From: Pseudopyrenochaeta lycopersici | Taxonomy: Eukaryota > Ascomycota > Dothideomycetes > Pleosporales > Pseudopyrenochaetaceae | Direction: 5' to 3' | Assembly (NCBI GenBank): GCA_003313425.1 | Contig: NHZP01000057.1 | Location: 1-64,000, forward strand | DNA: 64,000 nt | Shown here: piece by piece, positions 9,336-19,486 of the stretch | Position numbering within the stretch: position 1 is the stretch's first letter | Layout: the number at the start of each line of letters is the position of its first letter | Notes under the pieces: generated by a model | Database searches by the model: none | The model's input: the letters and a program-made list of their open reading frames with translations, nothing else | What the model was told of the DNA's origin: nothing | Position numbers and translations under genes: made by a program

Positions 9336-12300
9336 CTTGGAAAAAGTCGCCGGATCGGCCTCTAGGATTGGGGTCGATTCCGTCAGGGATTTTCCTTATG
9401 TTTTTGTCTTTCGAGGGTATTGTAGCATACGAGACTGGTTGTGGTAGGATCTCAAGCAACGCGCCGACCAACGCACAACAACAGACTAAACTGAAAACTT
9501 ATACATACAAAGTTGAGGAACGAATCGCTGATTCGCGTGAACACGACTGCTACGAGAATGCATTATGCTTTCACCCAGCATTACTTGGGGTAGTGCCGAA
9601 ATTCACTCTAGGGCGCCAGTGAATGTAGCTTCCCGCTGAGCAGGGCCCGCCCTAATGCTTGAAGCGCTCAGAACGCTTACACACGGCTGACGCACATGAT
9701 CATGCTTCCTTTCTGTCTCCCAACAGCGTAATCAAAGGCTCTTTTCAGGGTGACCTGTGTGATAGACCTAGAAAGAATAGAATCGATACTATATGAAGGT
9801 CGAATGGGTAGATCGACACGACACCGATGTTGAATCGTCAATGTTTTGAGGCAGGAGGCCGGAACATATATTTGCAAGTGGCGCGTCATGCTGCTCCTCT
9901 TACCACGAAACATTCCATCCTAGGGCAGTATTAGAGTAGGTATTAAGATAAATTCTTAACTTAATGTTAATCCAAGTGCCAGTGATTAGGCCAGCAAAGC
10001 AAAGTTGATATAACAATTAGCGGTGGTGATTTCTACGGTATCGCGGCTGACAGAAGCGCAGCGTGAATACAGCTAATACAGCGCCCCTACACAGTTTACG
10101 CGGAAATCTGTAAGTGCCAGTGAATAGGCTAGTGGATAAAATCTATGCGAGTAGTGCTGGCCCTGCTGGGACGGTTGAAGATTTGTCTGTAGAGGGGGAA
10201 ATTTAGTAAAAAAGTGTACGCACGGATGAAAAGTAGCGACTTTATAGCGCGACAGCAAGGTCTACAGAGATCATAACAGAGATCCAGTGTTACCAATGGG
10301 TAATCAGACTGGACTGGAATGATTGAAGGGACTGATTAAGGTAGCAGTCTAGGGCCTTGAGCAGAGCTACTCTAGTACGAGTTAGGATAGTTCATGTACG
10401 GCTTAACCAGTTATTATTATAACGAGTTGCCCAGGAATGGTTCGCTCGGAGCCTACGTTTGTAGTAAAACAGTATCCCTTACTACGGCTCCACTATTAAG
10501 CTCTTATATCCCTACAATAGTTATAAAAGGTCTTATCTAAGCCGAAGAGCTGTTACGATCCTGCCCTGCACCCTGCAGCGAACCATGGGCCAACCTGGTT
10601 CGGTCGCACTTAATCATAAACCCCATGTTAAAGATCGCATTCGGTGTTCTTCGAATAGGTACTCTGCGGCCTCACAGAGTGCAATTCCAGGTGGAGAATA
10701 CTGAAGTGCTTCCTCATATACCTAATTTCTATCGCATTTTCAAATACCTAATGCGCTCAGAACGCCGCAAATCGCAATGCCGTCATGTCATAGAAGCTGC
10801 TTTTGTTGACGAAATCTTGGCTTGGTGTATCCTTTCAATTTCAGCGAGCGACTCCAAAGGCAAGAATAGATCAGGTACGTACGGGCTTCTTTTGTAGACT
10901 CTGCACATCTTCACTGGCTGTTAGGACAATAGGATGATCGTGAAGCGAAGACTCACAGCCTGCGTGCACTTCAGATGGAGTATCTGGAGTGGAGAGGCTT
11001 TGATCTGCCCTGAGGCTCTCCACGCGAGTGCAGCCCTACACAACACCGTTTTTGCGCAAGTACGCGGCAGACGCCCTTGCGGATTGCGTGCTCGTGTATC
11101 GCTTGACGAACCGAGTGCAGTGTCCTTCGATGCCGATGCTGTTCTACATTAGTCTTCGTGGAGCGCATCTTGGGGCGATGGGTTCGCAGGCTTTACGCTT
11201 GACGCCTTGCCTTGGTCTTCTCAGGTTCGAAAATAGCGGCATAACTGTATGCAGTCGCTTCTCCGTTCAGTCCCTTCAAAGAATCGAACGTTTGTGTAGG
11301 CTTGCGTGTTTACTAGGGTTAGGGCTCGTGCGCATTTATAAGTATCTCGAGTAAGCCGTACGCGTCAGCGGATATCCTTTCTTTATTCCGCACATACGCC
11401 GGACTCAGCGGCAACGACTCCCTTCGCTATGTAAGCGCTGAGGAGTAGCCACTTTTTTCAGCGTTTGTCGATTGTCTGGTTGACAACTCTGCAAATAGCA
11501 GCTTCGTGAGACCAATAATATTAGCATTTCTGGCTGCTTACTTATGTGATGCTTTGTGCGGAGAAGTTGCATCTTATCGATGACGTCGTGTTGTTCTCAA
11601 CGGCGCGATCGGCCGGTCACCGTTGTCAATTCTACAAATCTGCCCTCCATTGTGGCCCTGCACTACGCATTCATTCAGTATGCATGCTGAGGAAGAGCTA
11701 CTTAGCTAAGCGTGCGATTGGGCTACGCACAGAGGCGCGAGGGACTATGGCGGCGGAGCATTCCTCCTATTCCTTACGGCGGTTAACAGCGTACACTGAT
11801 TTGCACTGGCATACGGCAAAGATACATGTTTCTCGCTTTGAAAGCCCCCGGTCATGCTGATATGGGCTTTACCTAGTATATATCTAGTGCCAAGCAGCAT
11901 AGCCTATCGCCAAACCGATTCGCCAATGGAACCTTGGGCTACCATAAAACCAATGAAGCAAAGTCATCTGCGAAGCAAGAAAACCGGAAACTGCCACTGC
12001 ATCTCAGTGTATATACTTGCTCAAACTGCTCGTCGTGACAATGAGTGATGTTTATAGCATAATGCAGGACAGTGCAATCAAACTAGCAAAATACGGAAGT
12101 CACGTTCACTGTCAATATATTTTGCCATACAGTATATACCCATGTCCCAAAGATTCTTAGAGAGCCAGGTGTTAACGCCTTGCACTAGTGAATAAACACA
12201 TGCTAATTGTAAGTTAGCTGCTCTCTACTTAGTATTCTTAGTCGAAGTGCTTACAGTAAAGACTAGGAATTCGGGTCTAAAACCTTGAGCTGTCAGCAAT

Positions 12301-12529
12301 AAAATAAGCTGGGCTCAAAGAAGTGATTTTGATCTAAAAGATGGCCTATTCTGCCTGGTTTCTTTCCTGTCTTAGCTTGATTCTTACTTGGTCTGTTTAG
12401 CGCCAACAGTCACAGAAGCAAATTTGATTTGGTTGCTGACTTCTCTGCTTAAACAAGTAAGCTAGTACATACAGCTCCTTGAAAGATCGCGTCGTCCTTC
12501 GTCTTTCAGAGCGCTTCGCAACACCCATT
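9336..12529. other. Gene-poor stretch
   Basis: About 3.2 kb with only short, motif-free frames on both strands and patches of AT-rich DNA (for example 9940-10080 and 12040-12300). No transposase or reverse transcriptase motif was seen. It could be ancient mutated repeat DNA. Confidence 0.4.
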
Positions 12530-12960
12530 ATGCGCCTATACAACCTCGCCGTCATCGCCCCAGTGATTACCATAGTCCAAGCCGCATGTTACAAATTGAC
12601 GACCGGCATGTATGGCCAGAACATGGATGGCGCAGACGCAGTGGTCGACAAGCTCTGTGACTATGACTTAGCTGGCTACTTCACCGAAGGCCAGACCAAA
12701 TACCGTTGTTTTCAGCTGCCCAAGGACAAGGTCGAACTCTGGGTTGGTTGGAAGGGCCGTGGCGGCCTAACACTGAACAGTAAGGACTGCAGGATGCGTC
12801 TTAAGAACGAAATAAATGGGTGTGCTCTTGGTGGTGAAAATGTTGTAGCTGACTGGTACTTCCGGTAAGCACACTTGCCCCTTGTCACACTTAGCAGAAC
12901 CTTCAGACGGCTTTCTAACCCTAACGTAATAGTGTCGATCCTAATTGGGGAAAATGCTAG
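12530..12960 (+). CDS. Small secreted cysteine-rich protein, effector-like
   Basis: A two-exon gene. Exon 1 is 12530-12864 and exon 2 is 12933-12960. The 68-nt intron has donor GTAAGC, branch-like CTAAC repeats and a TAG acceptor. The start is the ATG at 12530, which opens a signal peptide (MRLYNLAVIAPVITIVQA); the longer frame upstream is ignored. The product is 120 residues with six cysteines in the mature part (20, 43, 60, 87, 98, 120), enough for three disulfides. The last cysteine exists only after splicing and is the final residue. The pattern DCRMRLKNEINGC, GGENV and a closing FR-x-DPN-x-G-x-C is one I associate with a family of small secreted proteins in plant-associated ascomycetes. 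A role at a host interface is inference. Nothing identifies a target. Confidence 0.75.
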
Positions 12961-15449
12961 ATAGAGAAGAGTTGACATCATGGCTAGAAGCAACGGTAGG
13001 GGTTCGTAGGCAATAGGTAGATGAGATCGAAGAATTAGATATAGATGAATGTGAGCTCCTCGTTCTTCTAGGTTATTTGCTCTAATACAGTGAGCCTCAT
13101 GCTTGGGCGGTAGCTAGACTAGGGCCTAAATATAGTTCCTTGTTACTTACTGAAATGCTTGTACATCTTCACTATTTCCTAGTGAGAGTTGATTGGAAAT
13201 CCACCATTGTGGAAAAGCAACGTTGTGGAATACCAGAGCACAATCCCACAATAAGCCATTAACAAGGATAAGAAAGGGTAACGAAAAATGAGCACAAGAG
13301 TAAGCAATCCACCATGGTGGGGGTCATGGCATTGTGTTCCCACCTGTAGCGTTCGCTTTTGCTTGTGCTTGTTCTTTACCAGATTAGGACCAATAATCAT
13401 TCACTTCCTAAGACAATATTTATGAGTACTTCCATCTGCCAAACATGATCTCCATCATAATTACGTCCCAACATGCCCGTATGTCATGGATTTGTTCAAG
13501 AGCAATCCAAACTAATAACCCATCCAATTGCCAGTCGACGGGCAACCTGGTCAGCCGAAGCGTTGAGCGAGATGCTGCAGCCAGGGACTGGTTCTCGAAG
13601 CCGAAAACCTAGGCCAGCGTCAACCAAAAAAGCTTTAAGCGACAATTCTTCCGCGCTAGACGTGGATCTTATCGATGCATGTGGACTACGTAAAGGCGTG
13701 TAGAGTGTTCATTGCTAGCCAGACATTACTTATCTGACATTCCCTGCAATCACTTCTGTCAAACATTTATTACTCTCGGCTTGTCACACTGCGATCGCAA
13801 TTTGTGGTACAGGTCGCTTGCATTTCCAGTTTCCGCTTTCCGTGCGCGGCTCATTTGTTCATCCCGCGCTCACCCTGGACTCGCTTAGTGTAGGCTTTGC
13901 TAAGACTGTCCTAGCTTTTGGGAGCACAGTAGATTCATTGGCCCAGAGGTTTCTGCTGATGATCTAGATCCTTTGGTGCTGGCGAAGCTAAAGTTATTCG
14001 GGATAGGCTTTTCTTAAGCGAGACAGGGCTGATGTGGGATGAATGATTTGTTGCTTGCAAAAACCCGGAAACTGGAAGTGCAAGCGACTGTAGCGGAATA
14101 CAGGCTGCAATCTCTGACATCTGACTGTAAGCAGCCGTCAGTAGTCGACACGCTGCCGTTCTGTTCTGGGTGCCAATGCTGACCGTAAGCAAATGTCCTC
14201 AACTGGATGACTTTGCCAGTCGATCAAAAATTCTGCGCATGTGCGCCAAGATCCCGGCTGGATGAGTGCAGATTCTTTCCAGCCTCTGCCCGTTGTTGCC
14301 TTCGAGACAACGTGAACAACTCGCAACGTCCATGGAAGAAAAGTTTCATCACGACTGACACCTCGCTATCGCTGCGGATAGTAAAGGGAGAGTACCAATT
14401 CGCAAGAAAGCAACGAGAGAATCGGCCAGCTTCTCTTAGAGGATTAATTTCCTCTTCAGCGATAGATTTCAAGTTTAATTTGATTCTCAGGAATGATATT
14501 GACTTAGAAAAGGATGCGTACATGGTCACCGACAGGCCAGAAGAAGGAGAAGAAGTCCAGTACTGAATGCGGCGCAATACCGTCGTAGCGTCAAGCTCAA
14601 GGACATCTGACGCTCTCTCAGCTGATCAAAATGTGACCTCAATACATACATGTGGATCTAATGTTCGATGCTCAAGACGAGATCTTTCAAGCCTTAAATA
14701 TCATACTCGGTCACATCCCAGAATTTGCAGTCGATTAAGTTACTCAAATGTGGAGACTTCGAAATATGAGTTCTACGAGAAGTCGTTGGCGATTTTGCTC
14801 CACAAAAGCCCAAGGGTGGACGAAAGCGTCAAGGCTTCGTTGCGTATCTCAGGGGTCCTTCCTCGTACTTGATGCAGCACACTTCTGAGCCATTCATTCA
14901 ACTTAAAGCGGTAAATATCGTTCATTCAAAGCGCTTCCCTTATGCTGCTGTAGGGGTATCACACGCCGATTCTTGTCATGGGAAATTTGAACGCAGTCGT
15001 GTTGGCCTACCCAATCTCTGGGTACACGCCAAGCAAATGCGTAAACACAGCTGATACAAGCCGGCCTCTGAGAATTGCGGGGTCACTTAATGAGCGTGGA
15101 AACGTACTTGTTCTGCTGGATAAGCAAAGGTGACTGATGAGCAATCATGACATGCAAGCTAGATGTCCTGAAAATTTGGCTCAATGCTTGGAGACGTCAT
15201 CATGACCTCTTCCCCATGACTGATCAGCTCTCCAACCCATTCGCGAGCTGTTGCAAAGTATTTTAGGCCGTCGCATCCTTGTGCATGTTCAATTGCAGGT
15301 TTCCAATCGCGGGAGCTCCGTCCAGTTCAAAGCTAGAGTCACGACAGGGCGCCAAACTGTCTGCTCAGAAACGCAGGTGAATCTCCTTCTCATCAATAGA
15401 GATAGACACAGGTAAAGACCATCAGGTCTGGATGATACTACTGTCGTCA
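12961..15449. other. Gene-poor stretch
   Basis: About 2.5 kb without a recognisable gene. Frames at 13473-13703 and 14207-14566 have no motifs and no family resemblance, and each overlaps an antisense frame of similar length. Confidence 0.35.
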
Positions 15450-16492
15450 ATGTTGACCAAGAATCGATATCGGGCATGCGTTGCGGAAGCAGTAGGCTTT
15501 CTTGCTTTGGCGGTTATGGCTGATGCGCACATGTAAGTACTCGTCCATAGAGCACTTTGATGGCAGCTACCCATCTTCCATGATAGTTGCAACAGCAATC
15601 GAAGATTGTATTGACTGACAAAGACACTCCCAGGTCGCTCTGGTATCCCGGGCCTTTGGGTGGCGTCAAGGAAGCAAATGCATTTTCTACTCGGCCAGAT
15701 CCACAACTAAACTTTCCCCTGGGATGTTGCGATATTGACGGCGGTCCTACGCTACTGGATCCAGGTCTCTGCCGCGGCCATCTCGATCTCTTCGATCAGG
15801 AAGAGCCACAGGTGGTTTGGACAGCTGGTCAGGAGGCTTACTTCCAGTTATCTGACTACACCTACTCCTCGTATGCACAGGGCTCCACCCATGATGGTGG
15901 CAGCTGCCAAGTAGGATTTTCGGTAGATCGAGGGTTAACATGGAAAGCTGCAGCCTCGTTCTTCGGCAACTGCCCGCGTCGTGGAGGCGACGGGTCCCCA
16001 GAATTCCAGACCTTTGACTTTGGAGTTCCACTTGGGGTTCCAGAGGGAAACGCCTTATTTGTGTGGGTTTGGCTTAATCGGGAGCACGAGTCCTACGTGA
16101 ATTGTGCCAAGGTTCGCATCGGCTCCGGACAGAACAACAAAACATCTACATTAAGACCGTTAAAGGCAAGCCAAACCCCAGTAACGCTTGATAGCTCAGA
16201 GGTCTCTCAAACACCGTTGCAGCCAAGGAAAAACTTTAGCACAAATGAGCAGCCTCTGCAAAGGCGTTTGAGCGACGTATGCAGATGGGATTCGGCACCG
16301 ATAATGGAAACGAGTTATTTCACAGTTGACGCCAAGTGTATGCCGGGTGCTAAGCTTTCGAACCCCAGAAGCGACGACTTCGAGTATGGTTGGGACGTGT
16401 CCTGTGGGGTGATTCACGGGGATAATGCTTACACCATTCGGACGATCGAATGCGATGCTATCTACCGAGCAGACTCAGTGAGGCAAGTCTAG
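15450..16492 (+). CDS. Histidine-brace monooxygenase-like secreted protein
   Basis: A two-exon gene. Exon 1 (15450-15532) starts at an ATG and encodes a signal peptide ending VMADA. Exon 2 is 15634-16492. The 101-nt intron has donor GTAAGT, branch CTGAC and acceptor CAG, and splicing creates the mature N terminus His27-Met28-SLWYPGPLGG. His114 in GSTHDGGSCQVGF would be the second copper ligand. A WVWLNREHESYVNCAKVRI strand follows, equivalent to the end of the other monooxygenase domain at 7286-8431. The C-terminal part (from CRWDSAPIMETSYF to GWDVSCGVIHGDNAYTI) is a second cysteine-containing module. The predicted product is 313 residues. It is likely a lytic polysaccharide monooxygenase or relative; the exact AA family is not certain. 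The exon 1 call rests on splice consensus and the recreated histidine. Confidence 0.75.
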
Positions 16493-17453
16493 TACATGTC
16501 GATACTGAGCACTGGCCCATTGCATGAAATCTTACATTCATTGGATTTGCTTATTGGTTGCCATATGTTCTAGCCAGAATAGTTCGAGGTACAAATTCCG
16601 ACTGCCACGCTACCGCAAACAAACAGCGCTTCTTCCTTTGTAATTGGTCTTCATTTTCCTCCACGGTCAACTTGGAAACTTTCCTACAGCGCTTTGAGTG
16701 CAGCAAAGCCTTTCCAAACCTTTCCGTCTTTACAATGGCCTGGTCGCAGCACTTACATGTTATAGTAGTGGCTTGGTTCGCTGTCCAGATCGTCGAGTAT
16801 AAAGCTGGCATTGTCTATCCGTCACATAGCCTCTGTTCCTCTGCTCCTCAGGTTCACTTTCGTACTCAGATTTGTCCTTATCTTCGTGTTCTTGAGGATT
16901 TGGACGCAGGAGCCTGGAAAACTTCCAAAGTGTTACATCGTCCCTTTCCTGCTTAGCATGCCTCTAACAGACTTCAGCTTAAGCACCTATGGGTCTTCCA
17001 CAAGTCCTCCGTCGCCGTGTGGCTAGGCGGGTACTCGGCCTTGCCTTTGTGCTGGAGACGTAGATGTGGGTGATGAGCGTAAGCAGCAATTATGATGTGA
17101 CTGAGCATTGAGGACATAGTATCCCAATTGGGAGCATTCTCATAGCGCTAAGTCCGAGCTAAGCCTAGACGGGCGGCAGAAAGGGATACGTTATGGTCTA
17201 AGACTCGAAGCAGGAATGCGAACAGGCTGTTCCTGCGCAAAATCTGGGGTCAAGCCCGTTACGTGTGTTTCACCTGGAGGTAGGACTGAGTGTCGTTAAA
17301 GCCCTGGGTAAGGACTGAGTGTAGTTTAGGCCCTGGGATAGGGTACAACCTATTATAATTTCACGTGCAAGTTGAATTCCGATACGGCTTTCTAAAACTG
17401 GCTTAGTTTTGCGAGTTGGGATATACATTTGGCTATGCACCAGGAATGCAGAA
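16493..17453. other. Intergenic; small tandem duplication
   Basis: No gene was recognised. At about 17279-17338 two imperfect 30-bp units follow each other, each reading roughly GGACTGAGTGT..TT...GCCCTGGG. Confidence 0.35.
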
Positions 17454-18180
17454 TTAATCATCTGCTAAGCGCCGTCCTTGCGTTAATATACCACTCGAAC
17501 CCCAGAATAGAGAGAGAAGCCCGAGGATCAATGTAACAGGAACGGAGGCCCCCTGTAAATCATCCGGGTGTTTGCTAATCCACCATCCCAAGAAGCCGAA
17601 CGGTAAAAGAAATATGACGAAATGATAAATCACCACATAAGCGGCCAAAATCAAGTGTTTCGCCTCAAGACCCCAGGCATAGACATCCATAGGGTTAGTA
17701 GATGTTGTATCGAATGTATTGCGTTTCTTTGGAATACCGGCTATGGCACTTAAAGTATCTAGCTGTGGCATGCACTCAAGAAGGAATGACCAACGACATG
17801 GATGCTCACAGGCATTGAGATGCATGGAAAACTCGTGGCGGGATATAGGAGAGTTCGTTGCGTTTGGTGGTCGAGGATCATATACATATTCAGGATATTC
17901 AGGGTCGTTCGGTAGGTCCTTACGATCTATGATAATCCATTTCGGTGCAATCCTTTTGACCTAGGCATTGTAGTCAGCTGCAATTACAAAAGTATGGCTA
18001 GAGAATGGGGACTATAAACCTCAGAGCAGGGGAGGTGCTGGAATGACAATGGCGCGTACGAGGCATACAATAAGGGGACTGAACCATTGTGCGTAGGATT
18101 TAGTTCCGACGTTCTCGCTGCTTGTGGGACAACTTCTGTAAGTTGTGCCGGAGTAAGGGTTGATCTTAGGCTGAGACACA
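17454..18180 (-). pseudogene. Conserved fungal membrane protein, 3' part, broken
   Basis: The last exon (17960-17454, preceded by a CCTAG acceptor) reads through KRIAPKWIIIDRKDLPNDPE, a His/Cys-containing segment (HLNACEHPCRW), then two hydrophobic segments: LILAAYVVIYHFVIFLLPFGFLGWW and SVPVTLILGLLSLFW. The motif WISKHPDDLQGASVP is one I have seen in fungal proteins of unknown function. Upstream (about 18180-18020) the likely previous exon encodes YRSCPTSSENVG and AQWFSPLIVCLVRAIVIPAPP, but a TGA interrupts it just before the expected splice donor. No start was found. A membrane location is likely; function is unknown. Confidence 0.5.
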
Positions 18181-18549
18181 TACGAGAAAAAAAAGACCGC
18201 ACAGATGGTAGCTACGCAGGTGGCACCACGCTTACAGCATCGAATAAATCATATGTTCAGCGAGGGAGCGCAGCAATGGGTGATAAGTGAATACCGCACT
18301 TTTGTGTGCTGCGGATGACGGTAAATCTAGCCTAACGAGAAGTAATGTTATCGTATAGGCTGTCGTGCTAAGCAGCTTGCCTAGCATATCTACAAAGGCT
18401 GCGGCAAGATTACTAACGACAGACACTTCCATGGGCCTCTATGGTCCACGTCTGACCTGAGGCATGGTTTTAGGTGCCACGAGGCTACGCAGTCTACCGA
18501 TGCCGATATCAGTACTACAGCATTTTGCTAGTTCTGCTATCCCTAGAGG

Positions 18550-19020
18550 CTAAGGACAGCTGGTTGATGCTTGTGTACGGCGAGTCGGGATATCAATGTG
18601 TTCCCACTCCTCCTGCCAACACTGTGGGCATTGTAGAGAACATCTCGCATTCCAGCACCTTACAGTACGGTCCCAAGCGTCCTTATGGCCCCAATCCCCT
18701 ATTCTTCTATTCCAATAACTCTTCCTAGTGGGACGGTACCGCATACAGTCAACACAGAGTGCCCAGCGCTTGTCGGGTTTCCCACGCGCGTTTACTGGTT
18801 TAATGCGCCTAATCAACATCTCTACGCTTCGGGCAGAACGTGTAGTTGAATGTCGAGGTAGGAAAGGAACCTTTATGGATGCAAGTGCAGAAACTTGCAG
18901 GAGGCGTCGACACGAGAGCGCGAGGTAGATTTTATCCGGCGGGTTTGCGTGGTAGAAGATCAGGAGAAGGAGCTCGGCGGGGAGGCGGAGAAGGGCGGCG
19001 TGCGAGAACGCCGGCTCTAT
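18550..19020 (-). pseudogene. F-box protein with Cys-rich tail, no start codon
   Basis: One open frame reads LLRLPAELLLLIFYHANPPD then KIYLALSCRRLLQV (F-box, about plus positions 18990-18890). After it comes a cysteine/tryptophan-rich segment, WALCVDCMRYRPTRKSYW ... CNARC-like ... LQCPQCWQEEWEHIDI, matching the pseudo-zinc tail often seen after fungal F-boxes. F-box proteins recruit substrates to SCF ubiquitin ligases. Upstream in frame there is ATA (19018-19020) where an ATG would suit, then a TGA. Either the start mutated (ATG to ATA is a RIP-type change) or an upstream exon was missed. It ends at 18550. About 156 codons. Confidence 0.55.
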
Positions 19021-19486
19021 GAAGGACTCGAATCAATCAGCGAATAGTGGGAACGACTAGGTAGCTTTTTTTGGCGTACGATATGAGGAACGACGAATGG
19101 CTTCCAACTCGACATCGTGACAATACCTCTGAGGCATGGAGACTTTGCGCGATGGGCTGTTGTTTCGCGAATGGTTCTTACATGAGGTATGCTCACTTCT
19201 TGGCATCATGACCTCACGTTCGTTGGGGGGGCAACAACGCGCAGGGGCCCCTTGCGCCAAGAGCTTAGGCAGCCAAACACAGCGTGCTCCCATTTTCGAC
19301 ACTCTCGACTTCCTCCCATTGCAGCTCTCAGAGCAACCATTTCTACTACGCAAGCATCTGGTGTGAGCATTGTTGTCTACACTCATGCAGCAGGCATATT
19401 TGTGTGTTCATTTTCCGCCACGGAAGAACGCCATAGACGGACCCACTACAGCGGGCTGGTAATCGAAAAGATCTTATCGGCACGAC
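19021..19486. other. Upstream region of the kinase-like gene
   Basis: No coding feature was recognised. It precedes the ATG at 19487 and probably contains its promoter. Confidence 0.3.

Noticed and set aside
8986..9447. 153-codon plus-strand frame
   Set aside because: No motif and it overlaps an equally long minus-strand frame with a more protein-like composition.
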